Source: Trachythela sp. YZ-2020
Taxonomy: Eukaryota > Cnidaria > Anthozoa > Malacalcyonacea > Clavulariidae
Reading direction: 5' to 3'
DNA length: 64,000 nucleotides
Assembly: GCA_016169945.1 (NCBI GenBank)
Contig: JADLSH010000395.1
Location: 3,646,501-3,710,500, forward strand
Shown: one piece after another, positions 31,123 to 40,743 of the stretch
How positions within the stretch are numbered: position 1 is the stretch's first letter
Layout: every line of letters begins with the position of its first letter
Position numbers and translations under genes: made by a program
The notes under the pieces: generated by a model
Databases searched by the model: none
What the model was told of the DNA's origin: nothing
What the model saw: the letters and a program-made list of their open reading frames with translations, nothing else

Positions 31123-31976
31123 ACAAATGAGGATTGTTTCGCGTGTGCCTAAAAGATATAAACAAAATCTCGACGTTTCGAGCTAAAGCCCTTCGTCAGG
31201 AGAAATTAGTAGACAGATAAACACATTACATCACGTGAACAAAATATTAACCAATGAAAATAAAGTAGTCATAACAATCATAACAAAATAGAATTAATAT
31301 GTAAAGATATAGACTGCGTGCAGGCTTCGGCCCGATTATAGGGTCGAAGGCCTGCGCACAGGCGTTACACTTATCAAAGCGCTATAAATGTCGTACAAGG
31401 GAAGGGAAGAGGGGATATAGAGGAAAGTATATAAGAAGTATTTAAGAGAAAAGAATGAGCTAGATGAAGGAGAGGCGCTCATTGATACCATCAGACTGAA
31501 TGGTGCCAAGTTTAAAAATGAGACGCTTTTCTTGCTTCCGACGGGTATCATTACCACCAATAATGGGATTTCATATCAGAAAAGGAGTGGTTGGCACTGT
31601 TGCCTAGCAACAGGTTTGTTGTGCACATTGTCCTTAACATCACGCAAGTGCTCAGCAAACCTATCGCCTAAACGTCTTCCAGTCTCTCCGATGTAGAGCA
31701 AGCCACATTTGCTGCAAGAGATGCAGTAAACGAGGTTGGAGGAGATGCACGTGAAACTGTGCTTGATGACAAACTGAGATTTTGGAGCCGAAATACAGGT
31801 GGCGGGGTTTAAATGCTTACAAGTGTAGCACTTAGCACGACCACAGGAAACAGTGCCAGCTGGTGACACAGAGTCCTGTCGCAGTGAGCTGTGCACTAGG
31901 GTTTCCCGGATGTTTTTACTGTGTCGAAAAGAGACTAGTGGGGTCTCGGAGAAAATGGAAGACGTTGCAGGGTCAT
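31123..31976 (-). mobile_element. Penelope-like element fragment
   Basis: The 13-bp TSD ttattcgaggtga flanks it (31110-31122, 31977-31989). The minus strand encodes the PLE C-terminal GIY-YIG endonuclease: CISSNLVYCISCSKCGLLYI, then GETGRRLGDRFAEHLRDVK and NKPVAR, preceded by a CGRAKCYTCKHL Cys cluster. A frameshift near 31590 separates the conserved DTRRK…FKLGTI end. The RT part is missing. It lies in the leader of the gypsy element G2. Confidence 0.85.
31169..31201 (-). ncRNA. Hammerhead-ribozyme-like motif of the PLE
   Basis: On the minus strand the sequence reads ctgacga, a short stem-loop gggc-ttta-gctc, then gaaacgtc. This fits the hammerhead core (CUGANGA, stem II, GAAA, GUC) that Penelope-like elements are known to carry near their ends. 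Stem III would be minimal. Activity is not shown. Confidence 0.55.
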
Positions 31977-32195
31977 TATTCGAGGTGAGATCGTTTTAAT
32001 TTGTTTGTTAAAGAAAATATGTTGGTAGGAAAAGTTGATGTTCTGTGCGTTTATTTGTGAAAGAGACTGCATAAATCGGGAATTCGCGTTAAAGGACGAA
32101 AACATTAGAGAATCGAACAGTGTTTTGATGCTAGTATACTAAAAATCTCGCATAAATGGTTAAAACGCGCGTAGACACTTAAAGTATTAAACAGC

Positions 32196-33562
32196 ATGAC
32201 TACGGAAGATCTCGAAGAGTTACAGTTTGAGCTAGAGTCTCTACTATACACTAAGAACCAGGGTGAATTAAAAGAATTCGCGGTTTGGATTAAATTAGAC
32301 GTTGAACTAGCGGGTAAAAGCAAAATAGCCGCAACGAAACTTATTCAAAAATCGATCGAGCAAAGTCTAAACACAGAGGGAGAAATGGCACAGAAAGTTG
32401 AGTGGGTTCAAAAGGCTATTAAGTCTTTGAAACCTGAATCGCAGAGAAATGAACCCGATGATGCGCTAAGCGAATTAAAGAAGCAAATTGATGAGTTAAA
32501 ACAAAAATAACAAGCGGAAATGGACAACATGTTGTCTAAACTAGCGACAAAATCAAAAGATAACGCAGATAAGCTAGAAAGCCCTAAAGAAACAAAACTT
32601 TCCGCCGGTGAGTCATTTTTGCGTCGCGAATTCAAGATTTCTGGACAAATTGGTGAGCCAGGTCAAACGGACAAACTAACATTTGTGTCACTCACTCATC
32701 AAATCGATTCCGGATTAAAGCGCTAGTACAAATAATGCGAAATTGTCGACGCTGTGATTCGCGCTATCTCCTTGCACAGCAGCTTACGTAGTTACGTAGA
32801 AACGCTGAATGATTTGTCCCTCCCAAACTAAGAAAGATCCTTCGGGTGCATTATCGAGAGAAATCTGCATCGGAACTGTACCAACAGCTGGCGATGATCT
32901 TACAACACCCGAAAGAGACAGCACAGCAGTTTCTCCTTCGCGCGCTCGACTTACGTAACAAAGTAGGTTTCTCAAGCAAAGAATCAGACTGCGAAGTCCA
33001 CTACGATGAACCCCTAATCCAAAAGACGTTCATGAAATCCTTTGAGACCGGTCTATGAGACGATATTCTCGCGGCGAATTTGCGACCCATTCTTCGATCA
33101 TCCCCGTTGATAGACGAAGACTTAATGAGACACGTTAACGAGTTGGCGTCCCACCAAGCGGAAAGACAAAACAAGCTCGCATCTGAAAGAAGGCTTGCCA
33201 AAATTAACTCGTGCGAAATTGATGAGTCGAAGAAATCTGTTGACAGCAACCCACAAATTCTGGCAGAAATTCGGGAAATGAGGATGGAAGTCGAAAACCT
33301 GAAACGACAACAAGCCACTCGAAGCGATTATGTCCCGAAAGACGATCGGAACGAGTCGTACAACGATCGGGGACCACCGAAGATCACGCGGTTCCGTGGA
33401 CGAGGGTGTCAAGCCTGCAAAATACATAAACTCGGCGGCACCTGCAGACACTGTTTTGCATGCGGAGAGTTGGGACACATCGCTTCAGAGTGTGAGAAGA
33501 ATATGCCTCGACAGAATCAGGGAAACGGAAGACGGCTACCCCAAGCGTGGAACAGGGATTAG
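32196..33562 (+). pseudogene. Gag of G2 (gypsy), CCHC zinc knuckle
   Basis: Starts MTTEDLEELQFELESLLYTK. Later segments have LRKILRVHYREKSASELYQQ (about 32825-32885) and PKETAQQFLLRALDLRNK, a nucleocapsid CFACGELGHIASEC knuckle (about 33450-33492) and a basic RGRG stretch. In-frame stops at 32508, 32724 and 33056 and a frame change between 32726 and 32846 show decay. Confidence 0.82.
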
Positions 33563-33588
33563 CCGAAGAAAATAAAGTGTCCCATCAG

Positions 33589-33707
33589 TGCAACGGCTGC
33601 AATCATGTTTTGGAACAGACTTTTTGGCGTTGTGAATGCTGTAAACTTTTAACTACTGTGGTACGAAATGCCAGCGAAATCATTGGCCACAGCATAGAAC
33701 ATTGTGC
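33589..33707 (+). other. MYND-type zinc finger between Gag and protease of G2
   Basis: Cys-x2-Cys (CNGC), Cys-x2-Cys (CECC) in one frame, then YCGTKCQRNHWPQHRTLC in the protease frame. Together this matches the MYND signature C-x2-C-x10-C-x2-C-x4-YC-x3-C-x3-HW-x2-H-x3-C. A frameshift lies between the halves near 33655. MYND fingers usually bind proline-rich peptides. They are not a standard part of gypsy polyproteins. Confidence 0.7.
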
Positions 33708-34268
33708 AACGCTATCAAGCAGCAAATCCAAAACAGGAAACAGGCGACAGACGCGAATTCGGGTATTTTCGTCAGCCATCTAACACCAAAACAACACCAA
33801 AAGGTAGTTGGCCTTGTAGGTAGGAGATGTTCAATCAAAGCGAAGCTAAACGGAAAAAGAGCAGAGATTCTGTGGGACACCGGGGCCCAAGTCTCTATCG
33901 TTTCGGCCAGCTTCATAAAGAGGAACTTTCCTAGCGTGTTGGTTAGAGATGTTAGTGAATTGCTGGATGGTGATCTTACCTTGACTGCAGCCAATGGTGG
34001 TAGCATAGCGTACAAAGGATGGGTTGAACTGGATCTCCAAATTGGAGATTCTGAGCACGTACTTTCTGTTCCGTTTTTAGTAGCAAGTGAGGAAATGGAA
34101 CTTCCATTGATTGGCTTCAATGCAATAGAACACTTGATCAAAGTCAATAATCTGCAAGGTAACGAGATGGCAACTGCTTTAGTTGGCGTAAATGTTTGTA
34201 ATGCAACGGCTCTTGTTGATTTCGTGAACGGAGTAAACCACAATGAATTATGCCTCGTAAATACCTGA
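33702..34268 (+). pseudogene. Protease region of G2
   Basis: Retropepsin-like: ILWDTGAQVSIVS carries the DTGA active site (about 33868-33906), with ELPLIGFNAIE toward the end. No in-frame break before the TGA at 34266. Follows the MYND finger in the same frame. Confidence 0.85.
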
Positions 34269-34277
34269 AAAAAAGAT

Positions 34278-36194
34278 GTGGTCATACCTCGGGGAAAATC
34301 TCTTAAAGTGAGCTGCAGAGTGAACACTGGTCCGCTAGATAAACCCACACCAGTTTTATTCGAAGCTGATGAGAACGGTCAGTGGCCGCCTGGTCTCCAA
34401 GTTTCGGACACATTATTGACAGCAATGGCAGGGAAATCTAGCCGAGTGGAAGTAGAAGTGAAGAATACAACCAAGCATGACATAGTATTACCGAACAGGA
34501 CGATTCTAGGACGCCTACAACTTATACAATCAGTTACCCCAGTCGAGGTGAAATTAAAGACAGACACAGACTTATCTCCAAAACTAAATGAAGAAACCAA
34601 AACCCCCAACAACAATGGTGACCAAACAACGAACTGGCCAAAACACTTGGACGTTGTGGATTTGGGAGATTTAAACGACGAGCAAAGAAAAGCTGCCACA
34701 CAGCTGCTTATCGAAGAGGCTGATGCGTTTGCCGTAGATGATGATGACGTTGGATGCATCACGGAGCTTCAAATGGATATCAAACTCAACGATACCACAC
34801 CTGTTCAGAAGAACTATGTCGCTGTGCCCCGACCACTATATCCAGAGGTGAAAGCATATATCGAAGACTTGTTGAATAAAAACTTTATTCGCAGATCGAC
34901 TTCATCTTATAGCTCGCCTGTGGTTTGTGTAAGAAAGAAGGACCAGAGCCTACGCCTGTGTGTCGACTACCGCGGGTTGAACAAGAAAAGTCAAGTAGAT
35001 CGTCATCCAATACCGAGGATCCAGGAAACCCTTGACAATCTCGGTGGGAGCTCGTGGTTTGCGGTACTTGATCAGGGTAAAGCCTACCATCAAGGGTTCC
35101 TTAAAGTCGAAAGTCAACCTCTGACTGCCTTTATCACGCCATGGGGACTGTATGAGTGGGTTCGGATCCCATTTGGGCTATGCAATGCATCAGCTTCCTT
35201 CCAACGTTTCATGGAAACATGTTTGGGGGATCTACGGGATGATATATGCGTGCCATACTTGGATGATATCATCGTGTTCAGAAAATCCTTCGACGAACAC
35301 CTTGAACATCTTCGGAAAGTGCTTCAACGCCTCAAAGCACACGGTGTCAAGCTAAAACCAAGAAAATGTACCATGTTTAAACGTGAGGTCTTGTTTCTTG
35401 GAAGAATCGTGTCTGAAGAAGGATACAAGCTGGATCCATCTACGGTTGCTCCAATTCTTCGCATGAAAGAAACCCCACCAAAGACTGTAAACGAAGTCCG
35501 TAAACTAATGGGATTCTTAAACTATTATCGTCGGTACATTGAAAACTTCTCAAGAATCACCAAACCAATTTACGACCTTGTCAAGCTAGTCGTCCACGAT
35601 GAAACTAACGCTAATCCCAAGCGGAAATATCGCAATCAGCCACCCCCAAACCAACAAATCTCTTGGACGGCATCCCATCAATTGGCCTTGGAGAGACTCA
35701 TTCAATATATTGTGAGCGTTCCAGTAATGGCTTATCCGGAACCTAATTGTCCCTTCGTGTTGCACACTGACGCATCCGAAAGCGGTTTGGGCGCTGTACT
35801 TTACCAACAACAGAATGATATTCTACGTGTCATCGCTTACGGTTCTCGCACGTTAACGACAGCTGAGAAAAACTACCATCTTCATTCCGGCAAGTTAGAA
35901 TTCCTCGCTCTGAAGTGGGCAATTTGCGAGCAGTTCAGAGACTATCTCTACTATGCGCCAAGTTTTGTTGTGTTCACTGATAACAACCCATTGACATATG
36001 TTTTGTCTACTGCCAAATTGAACGCAACAGGACTTAGGTGGGTAGGGGAGTTAGCAGATTTCAACTTCACCATTCGTTATCGACCTGGGAAAGCAAACGC
36101 TGACGCCGACACATTATCTCGAACGCCAAAAGATATGGACAACTATATGAAATTATGTACTGCGGCGACGACACAAGACGAGGGCTCACATTGA
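34278..36194 (+). CDS. Reverse transcriptase-RNase H of G2
   Basis: An open 638-codon frame. [22 protein letters not shown], the [17 protein letters not shown] region, [17 protein letters not shown], and the catalytic [10 protein letters not shown]. Connection: [17 protein letters not shown] and [12 protein letters not shown]. RNase [40 protein letters not shown], and tether [15 protein letters not shown]. All catalytic Asp/Glu positions are present, so this is the best preserved gypsy segment here. Confidence 0.9.
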   Translation: MVIPRGKSLKVSCRVNTGPLDKPTPVLFEADENGQWPPGLQVSDTLLTAMAGKSSRVEVEVKNTTKHDIVLPNRTILGRLQLIQSVTPVEVKLKTDTDLSPKLNEETKTPNNNGDQTTNWPKHLDVVDLGDLNDEQRKAATQLLIEEADAFAVDDDDVGCITELQMDIKLNDTTPVQKNYVAVPRPLYPEVKAYIEDLLNKNFIRRSTSSYSSPVVCVRKKDQSLRLCVDYRGLNKKSQVDRHPIPRIQETLDNLGGSSWFAVLDQGKAYHQGFLKVESQPLTAFITPWGLYEWVRIPFGLCNASASFQRFMETCLGDLRDDICVPYLDDIIVFRKSFDEHLEHLRKVLQRLKAHGVKLKPRKCTMFKREVLFLGRIVSEEGYKLDPSTVAPILRMKETPPKTVNEVRKLMGFLNYYRRYIENFSRITKPIYDLVKLVVHDETNANPKRKYRNQPPPNQQISWTASHQLALERLIQYIVSVPVMAYPEPNCPFVLHTDASESGLGAVLYQQQNDILRVIAYGSRTLTTAEKNYHLHSGKLEFLALKWAICEQFRDYLYYAPSFVVFTDNNPLTYVLSTAKLNATGLRWVGELADFNFTIRYRPGKANADADTLSRTPKDMDNYMKLCTAATTQDEGSH

Positions 36195-36195
36195 T

Positions 36196-36258
36196 ACCAG
36201 TTCTTCTGAACTGACGTGATTACCCTGATTAAATAAAGTTTATTTGATTTGATTTGAG
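36196..36258 (+). mobile_element. Short retroposon tail in G2
   Basis: Reads ...gattaccctgattaaataaagtttatttgatttgatttgag between the RNase H stop and the integrase. The taaataaagtttatttgatt tail with repeated tgatt is typical of LINE/SINE 3' ends. It coincides with loss of the integrase zinc finger. Confidence 0.45.
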
Positions 36259-36317
36259 TTACGGGCAATAATCCAAACAGTAAAACTCCAAGAGCAGGGA
36301 AAGGTAAACTGGATATC

Positions 36318-37210
36318 TTCATTGATCAACGACCAGAGATCGGTTCTACTGGCCTCGTATGCAACGAGACGTTGAACATTACGTAAAGAAAGTGTGTCGC
36401 TGCGTGAAACAAAAACCTCCACGACTGAAGATACGAGCTCCACTGCAACCGATTATAACTTCTTCGCCATTCGAGTTGGTGTCAATCGATTTTGTTCATC
36501 TGGAGAAGTCGAGTGGTGGGTTTGAGTACATCTTAGTGATCGTTGATCACTTTACGCGATACGCTCAAGCTTACCCTACTCGAAACAAAGCTGGAAAAAC
36601 CGTTGCAGAGAAGCTTTACAACGATTTCGTGTTACGTTTTGGGTTTCCCGCCAAATTCTATCACGACCAGGGCGGGGAATTCGAGAATCAACTCCTCGGA
36701 AGGCTGGAACAACTTTGTGGCGTGAAGCATTCCCGGACGACCCCTTACCATCCGCAGGGTTGTTGGATATGCTCAGAACACTCCCCGAAAATCAAAAGTG
36801 AAGACCATGTCAACAAGGTTGTACTTGCGTACAATTGTACACGGCACAACACAACCGGGTATTCACCATTCTTTCTCCTCTTTGGACGACACCCCCGACT
36901 ACCAATTGACCTTCTGCTAGATCCCAACCTAGTAACCACCAGTAAGACCTATCCCCAGTACGTGACAGAGTGGAAAAATGCCATGCATGAGGCATATCAG
37001 CTGGCTGGACGAAAGGCGAAGGAGAGAGGAGATAAAGCGAAGAAACACTACGATCGTTGGGTACGGAGTTCAGTACTACAGCCCGGTGATAGAGTATTGG
37101 TACGGAACTTGAGTGAACTTGAGTCCTGGAAAGCTGAGATCATCCTGGGAAAAGGACATCCACGTTGTTGTGCGAAGGAAGAGTACGGAAAGTCCAGTTT
37201 ACGAGGTTAA
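36318..37210 (+). pseudogene. Integrase of G2, catalytic Glu deleted
   Basis: PLQPIITSSPFELVSIDFVH has the first catalytic Asp, FYHDQGGEFENQLLG the second. After TTPYHPQG the NGQVER-type segment with the catalytic Glu is missing and the frame changes near 36762, resuming at DHVNKVVLAYNCTRHNTTGY and SPFFLLFGRHPRLPIDLLL. The C-terminal part is frame-shifted again near 37130. Confidence 0.85.
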
Positions 37211-37448
37211 ACCTGAAGGTACTGGGACGAAGAGGAGAACGTTGCATAGAAATCTTCTCCTTCCGTGTGATTTCTTGCCAATATGGACAGCCAAAAGACC
37301 GATGACCATTACCACGGCCGAGTAACAGACGGCAACCGGAACTCGTTAATCCGAGAGCAAACAGCAGCGAGTTCTCTAGTGATGACGAAGACCCACCCGA
37401 AGTCGTAGTAAGCGTCAATCCCAGAGATACAAGCCCTAACCCTTCTTC

Positions 37449-37640
37449 CAAGAACGCAGTCGAGAACGAGAACGAAAACGCAGTCGAGAACGAGAACGAA
37501 AACGCAGTCGAGAACGAGAACGAAAACGCAGTCGAGAACGAGAACGAAAACGCAGTCGAGAACGAGAACGAAAACGCAGTCGAGAACGAGAACGGAAACG
37601 CAGTCGAGAACGAGAATGGAAACGCAGTCGAAACGGAGAA
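37449..37640 (+). repeat. 24-bp coding minisatellite (about 8 units)
   Basis: Units gtcgagaacgagaacgaaaa plus cgca, in frame as A-V-E-N-E-N-E-N, with a few Gly variants at the right. It forms an acidic/Asn linker before PRARRSRHPPDRLTYYGPGQ, the usual end of such gypsy polyproteins. 24 bp preserves the frame. Confidence 0.88.
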
Positions 37641-38007
37641 CGCAGTCGCGACGGAGATTGTTCCAGACTTACCAGCACAGATTGAACAACCAAGAGCAAG
37701 AAGATCAAGGCACCCACCTGACCGCTTGACATATTACGGACCTGGCCAAGTCGACCCAGAAAATGTATTCTACATGACAGCAACAACTCCACCACCTCCT
37801 CCGCTTACGTGGCCACCTCCCTTAATGTTTTGAGTGAATAGACCCTTTCCCTTTGTCCATCCACCACCTGTGTATTGGCCACCCTTCGTGAACACACCTT
37901 ATCCATATCCCCACTCCAACATACCTCTCCCATCAGCCAACCGCCAGCAACCAGTGTATGGACAGCCAGCGATGCCGTATCAAACAAACTGGAATTTCAA
38001 TTATTAG
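37640..38007 (+). pseudogene. Pro/Tyr-rich C-terminus of G2 polyprotein
   Basis: After the basic RRSRHPPDRL motif come TTPPPPPLTWPPPLMF and, beyond a TGA at 37831, VHPPPVYWPPFVNTPYPYPH and a final WNFNY stop. Proline-rich tail of unknown role; notable because MYND fingers bind proline-rich peptides. Confidence 0.6.
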
Positions 38008-38327
38008 ATAATTTTTACTACCTTTTTATATCGAAAAAACGCTCCAAACTTTACAATATTATTTAGGATGAACAGTATCCAGAAGCTATCAGGCGAGATA
38101 AGTGGACGTTTATACCACGGTGATACAAGCTGCAGCGTATTATTTTGGTTGCGAAGTTAACGAAGTAGATAGGTGATAAGTAGGATCCGAAAAGGTTTTG
38201 TAGTGCTGTGATAGATTCATGAGAAACACACGTTTCTGGACTAACAACGTACCACATGGTACTGTACTTAGAGTATAAGCATGTTGAAAAAAATCACGGG
38301 ACGACACTTATTTTAAGAGGGGAAATA

Positions 38328-38604
38328 TGTTAAGCTGTAACATTAGCTGTAATGTACAATTACTTAATTTAATCTGTGACGTAGGTTTGAACTGACAACT
38401 GACAACTGACAACTGACAACTGACAACTGACAACTGACAAGGAGGTATCTCATATATCATAGTAGCATGTATTGTAGTCTGAAGTCAGATGTATAGAGGT
38501 TAAAAAAAGTGTATAATCACTAGTGAATTGTAGTATTAATAACAGTTTGGAGTACAACGTGGTGTATACGTATTTTATAAGGACCTGCACTTTCGAGGCT
38601 AACA
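38328..38604 (+). repeat. 3' LTR of G2 (277 bp)
   Basis: Same as the 5' LTR except for five extra aactgac heptamers and a few substitutions. Confidence 0.9.
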
Positions 38605-38650
38605 TCTGCCTCGAAGGTTAATCAATGAAGTCCTAGAATTCACCCATGAC
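38605..38650 (+). mobile_element. Older gypsy G1, right part
   Basis: Continues the G1 frame as LPRRLINEVLEFTHDGP, the start of the integrase zinc-binding domain, immediately after the G2 3' LTR. A G-rich repeat (gcctgggg units, 38651-38693) then ends it. Confidence 0.8.
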
Positions 38651-38759
38651 GGGCCTGGGAGCCTGGGGGGCCTGGGGGGCCTGGGGGGGCCTTAGACTCG
38701 GCTAAACTATCTTTTTGTGTTTGAACCTTGGGTGATCTATAGCATGATAAAATGTTGAG

Positions 38760-39290
38760 GTTGCTGGCCTTTAAAAATTATTCATGTCCACGGTAAAATT
38801 ACAGGATTATCTTCTATTTCTTGGAATTTTTGCAGTTACTTTCAAGTGGCAGCGGTGGGATTCGAACCAACGCCATCAAAATGACTGGTGCTTTAATCAG
38901 CGCCTTAAGGCTGATTTCCACTCAGTGCAAAATGTCGCGCGATCGACTTTTTGCAATCGTTTTCTTTTGAATTATGAGCATTCGACTGGAACGGATCTGG
39001 TCGAGGGCACATAATTCAAAAGCGCTGGTTTTAGGTACCAGTCTTTTCGATGGCGTGGGTTCGAATCCCATCACTACCACTTGTTCTAAAATTTCAAATG
39101 GGTTCCAAGATCCCAAGATTCACTAGATAATCCGGTAATTTTACCATGGAAATGGAGAAACGTTGCATAAAGAGCCAGAATAAGCCGCATTTTATGTTAT
39201 AGACCACCCCTACTTGAAACAGGAGAAGGTAGTGTGGCCGAGTGATCATCAGTCATTTCGATGGTGTGGTTTCGAATCCCTCCGCTGCCA
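38760..39290. repeat. tRNA-Leu relic block, partner of 2.3-2.8 kb
   Basis: An inverted copy of the 2402-2600 region (tRNA-Leu 3' half plus foldback MITE arm, 38770-39019) runs straight into a tRNA-Leu(UAG)-like 3' part (39020-39083). Then comes the ccaagatcccaagatt spacer and a deleted tRNA-Leu copy (39212-39293). No functional tRNA here. Confidence 0.7.
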
Positions 39291-39631
39291 ATTTCGTGGA
39301 TTATATATTGACTGATGCTTTGTTTGCATATATTAGCAATATTTTGAAGCAATTTGAAACTCCCGAGTGATGCAGGGCTTACTGTCAAATACCATAACAA
39401 AAATACTATGACCACATTGCATTGTGAAATACCTAGTAAAATAACCTCTTGTGAATATGAAAAATGTATGTACATGACCATCACGAGGTCACATGACTGT
39501 TCACGGTCCGAAAAAATTCCACTGGTAGAAGTGCATTAATTTATCTAATGAAATTCAGCATACACTGTATGAAGTTGTGTAGTGTTAAAAATATTGAATT
39601 TAACATACACGGGTAATTACCGCGAGTAATA

Positions 39632-40743
39632 TTTAGATAGATAGTTTAATTAACATTAAGAACTTACAGCCTTTACAGCTGAATTATGCCTATGCTTTAC
39701 AATTAGAAGAATATTAAATATCACATAACCATGGACAAAAGGTGTAAAATCGTATCCATTATATAAAATATTTACTCGAATTATGCATGATAAAACTGTC
39801 TCTGAACCTATTTGTCATACACACTGGAAGTTTAAAGTTTCTATGTTGTCTTAAGAAGGGTTGACCAGTATTTTCATTTACAGGAGGTAGTAAGCCCTTT
39901 AGCTTATGATTAGGGTTGCTTACTATTTCATTGAATAGCTTGGTAGTTAGTTGTTGTCTTCGATCAAAGAGTGACGAAATGTTCATTGTTTCCAATACTT
40001 CTTGCTTTAGCAGTTCAGGGAAGATTATGCGGAAGGCACGCTTTTGAAGTCTTTCCAGATCATTGGACAGGTAATAATTTCGTAGAGGCCACCACATTAA
40101 CATTATTATTGTTAATAACTATTGGGTCGAATACTTTGTTGGATGTCGAGAAGCTTAACTCTTTGCATTTGGTTTCCTTCAGTTCCATGCCATTTGCTAT
40201 TGACTTTCTGGCAAAAACGTTTACGTGATCTTGAAGTATGCTTAAATCGTTTTTTGCAACAGATTCAGACATGGTTGAATCATCGACATATTTCCAGAAA
40301 TCATCCACACCGGGTACATTAATATCATCAATCATTATCGCAAATAGCCAGGGACCCAATTTGGTGCCTTGTGGGACGCCTGCATGAACATTACTCCACT
40401 CTGAAAAGCAGTCATTGCTCAATTTTACTCGTTGTTTACGGTTACTTAGAAAGTCAAAAATCCAGTACTTAATGGTTTCAGGGATGTTATAAGTTGTCAG
40501 CTTTTTCGATAAGATGTTGTGATCGATCAGATCAAAAGCTTTGCGGAAATTGAATAACATGACTCTGGTGGTGGAGCCATTCCCATCGGTATTTTTATCC
40601 AAGTATGTAGCATAGATATAAGTGCATGGGTGGTACAAGAGTTTGGCACAGTTCCAAATTGTCTTTTGTCGATCCTGCGCATAACAGCGGGTTTCAAAAA
40701 ACTATTCACAACAAACTCCTCACCAAGTTTTGACAAATATGAC
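39632..40743 (-). mobile_element. LINE A, 3' part (RT)
   Basis: Minus-strand RT: SYLSKLGEEFVVNSFLKPAV, FNFRKAFDLIDHNILSKKL, AGVPQGTKLGPWLFAIMIDD and KYVDDSTM, then ERLQKRAFRIIFPELLKQ, and a tcta tail at about 39632. The frame shifts near 40640 and 40065. It joins LINE A's 5' part at 43087, the two being separated by LINE B. Confidence 0.85.

Larger units (their letters stand above)
30796..38604 (+). mobile_element. Younger Ty3/gypsy element (G2), full length but degenerate
   Basis: LTRs 30796-31037 and 38328-38604, each starting TGTTAAGC and ending GCTAACA; 4-bp duplication TCTG at 30792-30795 and 38605-38608. Order: leader with PLE insertion, Gag (CCHC), MYND finger, protease, RT-RNase H, integrase, repeat-rich C-terminus, polypurine tract aagaggggaaata before the 3' LTR. 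It inserted into the integrase N-terminal region of G1. Stops and frameshifts in gag, after the protease and in the integrase show it is dead. Confidence 0.92.

Noticed and set aside
37436..37795. Arg/Ser-repeat protein on the minus strand
   Set aside because: It is the reverse reading of the 24-bp repeat that encodes the A-V-E-N-E-N-E-N linker of the gypsy polyprotein.
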